Shown here piece after piece: positions 1 through 12,500 of a stretch of DNA of 64,000 nucleotides (position 1 is its first letter; each line of letters begins with the position of its first letter). The DNA is taken from assembly GCF_008831285.2 (NCBI RefSeq), contig NC_045143.1:17210464-17274463 (forward strand), in the 5' to 3' direction. The DNA comes from Nymphaea colorata. Lineage: Eukaryota > Streptophyta > Magnoliopsida > Nymphaeales > Nymphaeaceae. The notes under the pieces were generated by a model, which saw only the letters and a program-made list of their open reading frames with translations, was not told where the DNA came from and ran no database searches. A program made the position numbers and the translations under genes.

Positions 1-2000
1 AGGTCATTTACACAAGTGCCCCATGATGAAAAATCGTGGCTCTCCCACTTGAAAGGAGGTATGAATGCAATTCCGGGGAAGAATCGAGGGTAACTGGCGG
101 AGAATTTAGTACGTTGGTTTTATTAGAATTGTGATGGCCGCCACATAGGCAAAAAGTGGCAGCCCGTGGGGTCTCTTTCCCGGGAAATTATCCTAATTTC
201 CGAAACGAAAAAAAAAATTCAGATAATTGTCAGCCACGAGAAAAAAGCGGGGAATCTTAGTCTCGAAAATGTAAAAAAAAAAAAAAAAAAAAGAAAGGAA
301 AGTAACAGCGACGTGGCAGCTGAGGTGGCAAAAGAAGAAGTCGGACACCGGGAGAAGTTTTCGGGTAAGGTGGGACCCGCTCGTCTGGAAAGGTGGGCCC
401 CGCACCAAAGTAAAGTTGAGTGGACCCCCATCCAACCCGTCAACGGCCTTCCCTCCTCCTCCCAAGAAGGGGGGTTGATGAGGATGGAATTCGTGGCCTC
501 CAATCTTTTGAGGGCCAATGACGGATATGTCCCTACCGTGATGGGAAGTACACGAGGTTGGGACTTATCGGATCCACTTTTAGGAGATCCGGATCCATGC
601 CAATGGGGATCGATTAATTCATTTCGAGGTCTTAATTGAAAGCCTTCATGGAAAGTAGAAAGAAATAAATATATGGTTGGGATGAACACGCCAATGGACG
701 ACAAGATGTATCGGACACCGTTCATCACTGTGATGAACGTCTCGCAGCAGACCGACATTTTTTTTTTTTTTCGGAGTCTTCGGTTCTATACCTGGCTATA
801 AATCTAATTGCTTCACCACGTTTTCAGGCTGCACCTAAGTCGGACAGATCACATTCCCACATTTTTTAGGGTTTGTAACTTGTTAGAATACAGGCCGATC
901 AGATTCGTGAACCTAAAAGCTGCGTGTTTCTCTCGGATATTTCAATTTTCAACCACTATATAATGAGATTTGGTTTATTTTTCCTGATTTTATAAGTTAA
1001 GTAAAGCTTTTCTTAGCTCCGAACCAGAAGTTATTAGTTAAAATAAATAATGCCCGATCAGGAACAGTACTAATAAAACAATATTGGCAGCAGCTTGTGA
1101 GGTCAGCTCAATTTGCTTCTAGCTTTATCATTCTCTAGGCTTGCCTAGGTGGAGGTAGACCCACATTATTCCACATGGCCCTTGGGATTTAAAATTAATA
1201 ATACTTATGTCCTATCATCACCTTATACATATAAGAGTGATTTGAGAGGAACCATGTATAAAGTTAATCATCCTTTTGGACATAAATGTTTTTTAACAAA
1301 AAATTTAAAAAGTCTGGCTTCTGTTGTTGACATAAGCGGTCAGAGATCTAATCGTTCGTGTATATAACTTTGGATTATGCATCAGATTTTTGTGGTTTTT
1401 GTAACATATAATTTTGTACTTGCTACCTTCTCCTAGTTGATCTTGCTGGTACTAACAGGAAAATATTGATTAAATGACATGATGACCAATACACAAGTGA
1501 TTATATATATAATATATATAGTGAATGAATGATAGTTCCGGCTACTTAGAGTCGTCTAGCCATTTAATCATGGTCGCTTAACTAAACTGAATTAAAAATT
1601 GAAAGAAAATCAAAGAGAAAAAAGTATGAGTTAATATTAAATAACTAGAATGTCGTTTCTTTTTATTTCTATCTTAAACGTTCATGATAATGAATAGAAT
1701 GAATCTAATAAGATGGTTGGATGACTCTAAAAAGCAACAACACAAAAACAATAGGTTGGATTGTTTATTATGCAACAAAAACTGGGTACAAAATTGAAAA
1801 TAATTTTAATAGCAAGATTGGGGTTTCATTAATTGCCGTTGTCCTTTAATCACAAAAGACACTTGCTGCTACCGAGGCAAAGTACAATTGATTTGATTGA
1901 ACATGAAATTACCCAAATGTCTTACATTGGTTAATTAATAAGATAAATTTATTCTAAATGCAATATGCAGGTTCATTTTCATTTTTATTGAGGCAAGTTG
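1..2000. other. Left intergenic flank, no gene recognised
   Basis: No ORF here resembles a known protein. A poly-A run lies near 271-291. A stretch at about 300-640 is richer in GC than its surroundings and could belong to the promoter of a gene outside the window, but nothing proves this. Beyond 640 the sequence is AT-rich with short TA runs, for example near 1503-1520. Confidence 0.6.
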
Positions 2001-2135
2001 AGTGTAGATCTGGTTAGGCCGTTGGCTGGTATGCAGCCGATCGTGGGTTCCAATCTCAAAGGTGCCCGCCTTTGGGGGTCTACGAGTGATAAAGTCTTTC
2101 ATTGCCAGGTGGTTTTCCCCAAATAAAAAGTGCTT
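2001..2135 (+). repeat. Candidate tRNA-derived SINE
   Basis: A tRNA-like A box (TGGTTAGGCCGTTGG, about 2011-2025) is followed about 33 bases later by a B-box-like motif (GTGGGTTCCAATCTC, about 2044-2058), the spacing of an internal RNA polymerase III promoter. It does not fold as an intact tRNA, and a non-tRNA body ending in a short A-rich tail follows. A weaker look-alike at about 17.5-17.8 kb ends in a similar GGTGGTTT-CCCC-A-rich tail. Target-site duplications were not established. Confidence 0.4.
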
Positions 2136-5100
2136 ACAAAGTAATGGAATCTCTTTTCATAATGATGACAACTACTAGAGCCTTAAAATGGATCTTTGGC
2201 GAATCTTGCTTTGCCAATTATAAAATAACACTTTGTGCGATTTTCTCTTACTAGCAACTATTTTCCCAATGGAAAAAATTATCATCTCAATGCCCATCAA
2301 GATGAAAGTTATTTTGCAAGAAATTGAAAACTGCAGAGTTTCCAAATCATGCATGCAAACTGGACTTATGTGCTGTCAAAACTTAGAGGCTGTTGGAAAA
2401 TGAGAACAGTTTGTTATCATTTTATGAATCTACTTTAAAGGAATTGTTCCAATCATTGAGCGGATTCATAAAACAGTAACAAACTATTACCGTTACTAGG
2501 GGTGAAAGGAAGGGGGTGGCCGAGGTCTTCTCCCCACTCACATTTTAAAAAATTTAAAAATTTATATGTAAATATAAAAAATTTTAGTTTAACATATATC
2601 TAAAAATAAAATAAAAAAGTTCTATTTCGCTTCCTGTTAAAATTTGGAAACTATAGTTTGGCAGAACTACTTGTCTTTGTAACTAAAAGAGGCAGAAGTA
2701 AACTGGCAGTTAGACGACTTCCAAACTGCTCATGTGGACCCTGATTTACAATTTTAACCAAAAGCTCGAAAACAAAATAGGCACAAGCGGCTCCATTATT
2801 AGCAAGTGAGATAAGCTTGATCAGTGAGCCAAAGCACCATAAAGTGATTTGCCAGACAATTAAGGCCTTTGAGTAACCACAGAGATGAAAGGGATGCGAA
2901 GATATTAATGGCCACCAGCCACTAAAAATTTTCTCAGAAAAGAAGACAAGATTGTGCTTACTCCCAATCTTAAGCCGAAAAAAGATGCCCAATACTTGTT
3001 TTCAAAGACAGGCATCTAATGTGGTCCTTCCACCCTTAATTGGCGTCATGAAAAGTTCAGTCAAGTTATTAAAAGCACAAAAGAAGATGAGAAGAAATAG
3101 TGTCATGTGCTACCCACTATCAATGCATCCAGAAAATAACATAAAGAATGTGTGAAACAGGCACAAAAAGGAAAAAATAAATAAATAAATGCAGACTAAA
3201 TGGGTCCCATGTCATTAACAATTACATACCTTTTCATACATCATTTTTTATTGGGTGAGGGATGGGAGCATCCCACTGTTCCAATAAGAGCTCGGACCTT
3301 CTTCTTCCTTTTTCTCCTTTGCCCTTAAGGTCCAGAGCTGTGTCGATATCTAGTGTGAACCTTCTAATATATGTCAGCTAGCATATTGGTCTCATCCAAT
3401 CGGTATAAGGAAATTTGACGTCCATTCCGTTTGAACCATTACTATCGAGCCCTATGATCCCAGCCAGTGTGCCAAACCCCTCGGGCTTTTTGACATTCTT
3501 AGTAAAGAAAAACGGGAAAGGATCCAGCTCAAGGAGCAGGCAAGAACTGACAAGTGACACGGTGTTTCTGAAATTCTCAGCCAACTTATGAATTCACAGA
3601 TCTGAGATAAAGTATATTTTCATAGTTTGGTAGCTCTGGATTTAAGTATATCACATTCCTTCTTTCCATGTGGATTGACAGAAGGAAAACTTTGAGCATC
3701 ATGTGCTGCTAATTGTTCTGGCAATTACTAATCATGTCGTAAATTGGGAGTCCATGGATTTGTTCCATCTCTTTTACGAGAGAGTCGTGTCACTACATGA
3801 ACAAGCACTGGTTGGCCTTGTAAAATAAAAAAATGTAATGCTGCCGGAGTCTACTGCACATGAAGGTCTAGTGGGTTGCCTCTACCCAACACCTCTTCTA
3901 TAATTGGCCTTTTATTAAGGTACTTTCTTTAAATAAAAATAAAAGTTTCTTCTTCAAAGAAGCAGCAGAAGCATCAAACCAGATTCTTAGGCTACGGCCT
4001 GCCCCCTATAGTTTAGGTCTGCAAAATTTATCATTTTAAGCAATTCAGGCCCACTAGTTGTTTTCTTTAGTGCCAACTTAAATGAGATTATGGATCAGTT
4101 TTACTTGTAGGGAGTTTTTCCTGATCTGAATCTCGGATCTATGTCACATGTACGTGTACAACATTTGATTGATAATAATGAACAACCAGACCAGAACACC
4201 ATGCGGCACTTACTTAGTTGGAGAATTCTTGTGGGAAATTGTATGCTGATCCAAATCGGATTTGAATCCGGAATGGCCTACAGCATTTGCTCCTCATCCT
4301 TGGACCTCGGGTCTGAGTGGTCTGATCAATCATGAATGAAGCAGTTGATACTGATCCAGGCAAGATGAGACAAAGACATTCAGTCCCGCCCTCTGGTTGG
4401 GGTCTAGATTTGAAGTATTCGGGTCAGGACGGATCCAACACCGATGGAATATCAGAAATTGTTGTGGTGGTTGGGGGATTCTTGGCATAAGATGCCATCT
4501 GCCTGAAGACGCAGAGCCACAAACAAAAGATGAGGGTGGAAGTGGCTGATGAATTGATGAGAGATCATGTCTACCACAATGCCCATGCTCGTCCTTCAGA
4601 TTAAATGACGTTAAAAGTTTCCCCCATTTCATATGGTTTGTGAACATACATATATATATATATGAACTACCTTCTTCTTCAATGTTTTACAATCGATATT
4701 GATACAGAAAAAAGATTGAAGTTGCTTGGGTTGGCCCAAATAATTCGTGCCAAGATCTAAACACTTGATTGGTTTCTTACACTTGTATTAACTCACACAT
4801 GGTAATTGAAAACATAAGAGAATGTAATTTTAAATAATAAAACTTAAATCCCGGTTGTCATACAAGAGATATGTTGCTGATGTGGTTGTGTGGAAGGGAT
4901 CGCCTTCATCCCTCTCCTGTCGACATCAACTTAGCGGCTGCTGATTAGGGCTTGTACTGCAAGACTGATTGATAATTAATATTAATAACTAATGCAATTA
5001 TTGAGAGAGAGCTCATCAAGATTCCCAATTGACGTCAGGAGGACAATATTAAAAAGGGGAATCAAATTGATAGTTTTCATTCATCTCCTTAGGTGACCGT

Positions 5101-6594
5101 TCTGCCCTCCATGGTTGGTTGTGACCTCCTCGTCCTTCATGACCTGGTTTTCTCATCTAACTGAAGAATGCTGTTACACCTAACTGGGTATTCAACTAAC
5201 GGAAGCTTATTTTGAGAAACGCCATCAAATTGAACATGTTTTCCAAAAAAACAAAGGTAATAATATCATTGATATGTGACTAAGAAAAAATATATTGTCA
5301 TCATCAGCCATAAACCAGGTTGCTTGCGTTACTATCTATACAATATTCAAAGTGGCCGACTTTACTAGGACTGTGCGGCAAACTTCAAAATATTTTTTTT
5401 TCCGGATAAAGGATGCACAGCGAGAAAAATAAACGGATTATCTAAGAAATTCAAACAGCATTAGATATAATTAACAGGCATTGTTGTTAAACTTCACAAC
5501 TTGACAGGGCCAATACACATTTGACTAAGCTATTTAGTAGATCAGAGATGTCCAGAAAACAATATGCTGGAGATTGTCAGTTCCCCACACGGCTTTCCTA
5601 TCTCAAAAATAGGCAAACTCAACATTGTCACTAGCAGTTGAGCAAATTATAAGATTCTTCTGAAGCATTGTTCGAGATGAAACTGCACACAGTTCCTTGC
5701 CCGAGCATACGGCACTTCTGGAGAAGGTTTGACGCAACATACAAATGTTACGGCTTCCAGCATCAATTTGAGAAACCAATGTCGAAGAGATGGATCTTTA
5801 GCAGCCGGAGTCGTCCAGCACCTGAAGGAGAAGCAATCTATCCGACATATAATTGGTCGCCACATGATACCTAAACCTACTGAAACTTTGCCACTACATC
5901 AGCTCAGAAGTTTCATACTCGCTTTACGCGTGGAAGCGCAAGCATTTGCCATTATGAATCTTAAACTGTACTTGGCAAAATACAAATTGCCACTTAATAT
6001 ATGCATATACATACAACTGGTGAACTCTTGGATTCTAGTTGTGCTGGATATGGGCATGGCGCTGCTCTTTCCAAGGAAATTAATAAAATTTCCCCATGTC
6101 AACATGCAGGATATGTAGAAACAGTTGAATATCCGTAGGAAACAATTAAATCATGAAGTGGATAGCCCTTTCAGCAACATTCCTGCCAAAGAAAAAGCCT
6201 TCATGTCTAAGTTGAGTGGTTTCAGCGTTATTAAGTTCGAATTTGTAGTGGCAAGGAGAACCCTCTGCCCATATGATTTCCTTGCCTATTTTGGACCCTA
6301 GTTGATTATGGGACTCTTCGGTTGGCAAACTAATGAAAAGTTTAACCAAGGTACCTATTCGAATTAAAAGACATCCCAGTACCTCGACTAGGCAAAGAAC
6401 TTGCCAAAAACAGTAGAGATGTAGAGATCCTAGGAATCCATAACATATAAATATCAGAATGAAATTTCACCTACATATTCTACAAGTTCTTAACAATAGA
6501 TGGACCAGATAAAAAAACAAGGGGAAATAAAAATAGACACCCAATTGTAATTGGGAGCCAAAAAAAATAAAAATACAAAAAAAAATTACATTTA
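2136..6594. other. Intergenic DNA downstream of the ORP3 gene
   Basis: No protein-coding gene is recognised. At about 2500-2640 there is a T/A-rich stretch next to a GGCCGAGGTC-type motif, which resembles dispersed-repeat debris. ORFs near 2.65-3.0, 4.1-4.65 and 5.65-6.1 kb match no family known to me. The last few hundred bases before 6595 should hold the ORP3 3' untranslated region. A perfect 7-bp inverted repeat (CCCAATT-GT-AATTGGG, about 6540-6555) lies about 40 bases past the ORP3 stop. Confidence 0.6.
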
Positions 6595-9500
6595 TCACAC
6601 AGAAAGTTCACCATACTGCCATGGATTAAACTCAGTAGACTTCAAATCAACCTCCACGCTGCTATCTGCACTCCCAATTGCAGCACGATGTTCTGCATAT
6701 TTACCATTGTATTCATAAACTTCCAGGTCTCCCCAAGGAGTCGGTGTGACTTCTCCCGTTAGACTGAACCATCTAGCCGTAAATTTGTCTCCATTGGCCT
6801 CCCTATGCCTCTTTTCAGCTCGTTGCCTCTCCTCGAGACTGAAAGAACAAGAATCAAGTTAAAATGATGCACAGGTTTGTAGTAACAGAAAGCTTATACC
6901 AGCAGAAGCACATCAGCAGTCACCATGATCTTAACCACGAACAAGCAGAAAGCTTTTGGCTACTTGCCAAAAGAAGGCAATGGAACCAACAGAATATCCA
7001 AAAAAAAAACTAGAAACATTTTGGTAATTAATAGTACACATGCGAGGTTATAACTGCAGCACAAATGACAAACATGGAAATAGTTGCCAAGAGTAAAGCC
7101 TTTCTAAAAGCTTTACCATTAGCGTAAAAAGGGAACATGTTCTAGGTTCCCTTGAAAGCACATTTATGATACTTGTATTTGAAACTGCAGATGTTATTTT
7201 CAACCGCAAAATTTTGGGCAGAACAAAACGAGTCATGCATACCAGTATACCACCAGTTTGAGACCAACTTTCAAAGAATGCCTGAAGAGAAAATTAATCA
7301 ACAACATGGCATCAACAGAATAGCGAGCAGAAGAGATGGATATGGCTTGGAAAGACGATGTTATATATGTTTGTAGCCAAAAAAGAAAAAAAAAATAGAC
7401 ACTAAAATGTTCTTATCCTAAAACTTGCAATTTATATTGGCTAGAAGTATTGATCGATGAAATGTGCCCAGAATCTGAATCTTAACATTTCACACAACAA
7501 TACAGTTTCTCTACAGACAGCACGTTACATATGGAACACTAATCCCTAAAAATGTACAATCCAGCATCCAGTACCATGGAGAATAACAGCAAAGAGTTTA
7601 ACAAAGTTTTCAATTTGCTGAAAGTAACTTTGCAACAACAAAAAACGTAAAATAGCATACCTGCTTTTCTCGGCACCAGCTTTTGATAAATCACCCATTT
7701 CAAGAGCATAACGGTCAGGACGTAATCTGGAATCTGATGCAAGCAGATTCTTCGGTGCGGTATCAAAACTGTTAATTTTATGTGCAAAGTATGTGTACTG
7801 GAATTTGTCTTTCTGTGGAACTGCCGCAACTCTCCATACCTATAACATATTTCAGCAAGAGACTGAATTATGCAGAGATTTTTCTCAACAGGCATTCTGC
7901 AATATTCTAATTAGCAGCCTAACTATGAAAACCTATAATCTGTGATCAACTCCACAATCCAAATATTTTAATTTCTTCACAGGTACCATTTTTAAGAAGT
8001 CTTCCCTTTAGTAGTACAACAAAAGTGCATGAAGATGCGATAAGAGGAAGAAGGAAAAGCAACATTCCACCATGCGGCATGGTGGAATCAATCATATGAA
8101 TGAAAAGAAAATGCAAAAATGAAACCTTAAGCATGTCAAAGAAAAGAAAAACTTCCAGACACCAAAAGATACCTCTTTCAATTCAGTGCCAGGAAGGGGC
8201 TCTCCTTCTAGGTCACAAGGCTGACAACTCATGGACTCGTTCCATTTCCCCGTCATCAAAATTTTAGGTTCCTCATCAGCATTATACACATATCCATCCA
8301 CTTCATAACGACCAGCACTGCCAGATAACAAGCTCTGTAAGCCACCAATCATGTAAAAGTGTTCATAAAAAGAGAACAAACATATAGAACTAATCAAGAT
8401 ACGACTAAGAGTCTTGGAAACTGGGACAGGGAACACCATTTATTGATAAGAGTATACCTCTATATACAAGGACGAAAAAACATTCCCAACAGAATCCTAG
8501 ACATGAAAAGCTACATAAAAGGCCAAAAACATCCGAGGGTGGCCCTTAGTATTCAAACACACATCCACTAGAAGTATATAGCCATACCCAAACCATCCAC
8601 ATGGTTGAAAATATAAGACAACTTTGTCCCCAGTTGTTAAATTTGTCATGATCATCTCTCCAGGTGAATCAACCCAAGTTCGCCCAAAAATGAGATTGTT
8701 AACTTTGGTTGGAGGAGGCACCAGGTCAAGAACCACACCAGTTTTCTTCAGAGTGACACGGGTCCTGCATATGTATTTAAATTTGAAAAAGGAAAGGACA
8801 TCAGCTGGAGTCACTGCTCAATACAGTCAATATTTTGTTTTCATATCATGATATGCTGGTAAATCATTCTGTCACACAGACTGAATAAATAAATAAAGTC
8901 AGAAAACAGTGTGGTGCCAACTTTATCTTATAACAGCATTTGTTTTCACCAGCAATGGTGCTCAACAATTACCACACAAGCATACAGAAACAAGAGAAAA
9001 AAGTGAAGCTCATTTTCCTTCAATGGTTCCTTATCCCAATGTCCGATACATGTCATGAGAATCTTGTATATAATGATACTGTTAGATTTTTGCATGTGGA
9101 CCATACTTCATGAAGATTATTTAGATGCACTGGACTGTAGATATCAAAAAATTTATCATCAAATAGCAAGTTCATTGGTAAAAATCACTCCCTTGAAGAA
9201 ACACTGAATTTCTAGAATTTGTGTTTCCACTTTGTCAAACAGTAAGAATACACAAAAATCCAAGCATATTGTGGTAGCATGCACTCATCGCCACATCATC
9301 CACGCACCACTCACTGCTAACATACTTAAAATCCTGTATTCTCTCCCTTTAAAACTTGAAAGATAAAAAAGAAACAGAAAAGGAAGCAAAAATAGGACAT
9401 TTCCCTTGAGTTTAACATTTTGGAAAAAATATCAAGAGAAAGGGATTTTGCTGCAAAATATCCATGTATTACAATGAAATACTACGAATTTTTTATAATA

Positions 9501-12500
9501 CTGCTATTGCTTTTTTAAGCATTTTATGGTTGTTTTCTCCAATACTCCCTTTTCTTTATTTTCCTGTAAAAAGACAAATACATACTCCCTTAGAATTTTG
9601 CTGTCATTTTTTCTTCCCTTTGAATCAAGGAGCATAAATATGAATAATTCAAGGGATGATGCTAACCAATCATCCTCTTTAAATAACAAAAAACCTTAGA
9701 AAATGCCTAAAAGTGATGAAGCGACCAAGTAATACATAAAAAGATAAGACTGCATTGGGTAATTAACGATAAATAATATGGAAAAATCCCTTTAAACATG
9801 CTAAGGCACACCTATAACTGGAAGGTTGGGCAGCATGGAAAAATCCAAATTTGGAAGACAATAACACATCGATCAAATCCATTCTTTTAACATTTTGATG
9901 AAAAGTGCTCACTTGCATGTCTTCTATCCATTGTCACAAATATTGTTCATGGGAAAATATCGGCAAGGTTTTTCTCGAGTATTTTTTGGTGAAGTTGTTT
10001 TTCTCAGGAAATTTTTGGGAAATACCTTGGCAAATTTTTAAAAAATAAAAAAAACTAATAAAATAAGAAACTAACAAAAAAGTGAAAATCATCATCCTGA
10101 GAAAATCGCGAGATTTTTGTTTGTGCCAAGATTTTCAAAATCTCACGGGATTTTCCCGATATTTTGTTTTATTTTTCTCCTAAATATCGCGAGATTTTTG
10201 AAGATCTCACAATATCTATGACAATGATTCTAACAATGTTTTTTAGTATTCCTAGATAGGACCATATGGGATTTCTTTTGTCTTTGCCAGCTACTTGCAA
10301 GTTCCAATTATATCTCCTCCTATGGTTGGTTTGTCCTCCCTTGGAATGTAGAGAAACCCCCAATGGAAGTGTCATTCGCACATCATAGGCAGCAAGCTCT
10401 CAAGCAACTTATCTCAAGTCAATTTATTAGTAATGATACATTCAATGGTGGGAGTGAAAAATTTACATATTTCTTTGTAAATATTAAGGTGCACGGAGAA
10501 GGTATTTTCAAACAGATTGGATGTTACTGGCCAAACGGCAAATCAAACCTGAATCTGACTACGTAATTTGGATTTCGTAAAACTAAATTGAAGATTCCAA
10601 TCAAATTTATAGATACCAATTTGACTGTAGACTATAGAGAGAGAATGAATGCATGCATAAAAAATGGCCCTTCACCACATGACTGTGCCAAGTGCATAAA
10701 AATAGCTGGGCCTTGCTGGGCACAGTTGCCCAAATAAAGCACGATCGTCAGCTGTTATAGTCAATACATGAAAACCTCAAGGACCAACCAACAGCCACAT
10801 AGACAACAAGCAGCTTGGAGCATGCAGAAAATGCAAAGCAAAAGTAGTGATACAAGTGGAAACTATATATGAGGTCCTCATATTCGACCCCAAACTGATT
10901 GGCATCCATGAAATCTTCAACATGCATGAAATGGCAGGGTTAGATTTAACATGGTAGATTTATGACAGCCACAAAATTTCATCCTCGGTTTATATTAACC
11001 TTGGTGGTTCTACACACAACCCTCTCTTTTGGGTAGGTATTCCCTTTGAGAAGGGAAAAAAAAAAAAGAGGGGTGGGGTGGGGTGGGAGAAGGAGGGTTG
11101 AGAACAACAATGACAAAACTTGTGAGAGTGAAAGAAAGACTACTGGGCAATAAGCATTCAAAAATGTAGCATCAGATAGGTTTACTACTTTTCTGTGGAG
11201 AATTAACTATTAAGAATGTATATTTTACCTTCCTACAGGGTAAACATCCACCGAATTCCCCAGAAATTTTGTCTTTAACTTGGATGTTACATCATAAACA
11301 AAATGTTCATTTTCAGCATGTCCAGCACTCATAGGAGGATGATGACTTACCTGTCCAATGAAATATTCTGAGTGTTTAGAAGATCTTACCATGATGCACC
11401 ATAAGGAAGATAAGAAAAAAAAAAGGGAACTGAATCACAAACCTGCTCTGCTATGAACGTAACCCCTCCATGATTAACCATTTCATAAGTCTCTCCAAGA
11501 ATGGGATTAAAAGGCTTCCAGGTTCGCTGATATGCAAAATATACAGAAATTGCCCATGATGCTGAAAAAGATAGTCAGAGGTTTCAGAAAAGTACCGACG
11601 AAAGTAATTCTAAGAAAAGGGAGAAAAAAAAAATTAGAAGAGGCCTCTTACAAGCATAGACCAACCGCATGTAAGGGTCATCACATTCATCTGCCTGGTC
11701 TAACAAGCTGCAATACTCCATTAACTGCAGCAACCATTTGAATTTCAATTTTCAAGGAGATAATAAATTACATATTTTCAGCAGAAATCAACAAGCTACA
11801 CAAGTGCAACCAGAAGGTTTCCAGCACAAAATGAGCAAAAGACTCACCTCCGCCATTTTCTGGATCATTGTCATTGGCTCAAAAATGATAACAGGAAGTG
11901 TCACCATAGATGTAACATCTGAACCAATATACTTGTGCATCATCTTCCAATAGCCATCCCGTTCCTAAAAAGCAGTGTTTCCGTTTAGTGCCAAAAGGCT
12001 TATAAGAAAGAGTATAGTACTATAGACCCGTGCAAGAATGCTAGAAAAGGTGCAACATTAAAATTGAAACCAGTTTACAGAATCACTTAACAGCCTAAAA
12101 CAAGTAAGGCCAATGGCTAAACAAGAAGTCAGGACAGTGCATTTTACCAGCGCAGACAAAAACTAAAGGATAAAATCCTGAAAATATCAAAGCATAAAAC
12201 AGATGCATTTAGGACATAAACAAAAGTGACACACCAACAAAGTATTACCTTAGAAACTTAGATAACACGTTATCAACACAGACTGTTTATCATCTTTTAG
12301 TCGAGCTAAAGGCAGACATTTTTATGCAGGTCTTTTCGAGTTTTAAAGTTTAAAATTTAAATACTGCATCTAATGCCAATTGCCAAGGTGAACTTATGTG
12401 GCGGGTTTCAAGGGGAAGGGATGCAAAAGGCACAAAAGCAACCAAACATCAATTGTCTAGCTCCAGGGAGGTGGAACTTCAGAAATAATTTGTATGACTT

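Noticed and set aside
166-639. 157-codon open frame at the left end
   Set aside because: It lacks an ATG at its left end, crosses a poly-A run read as Lys, overlaps long frames on the other strand and resembles no protein family.
2001-2080. Intact tRNA gene
   Set aside because: A and B boxes are present but the acceptor and anticodon stems do not pair. It is better read as a SINE head.
5647-6118. Overlapping ORFs downstream of ORP3 that might be a small gene
   Set aside because: Open on both strands, with no conserved motif and no promoter or splice context I could defend.
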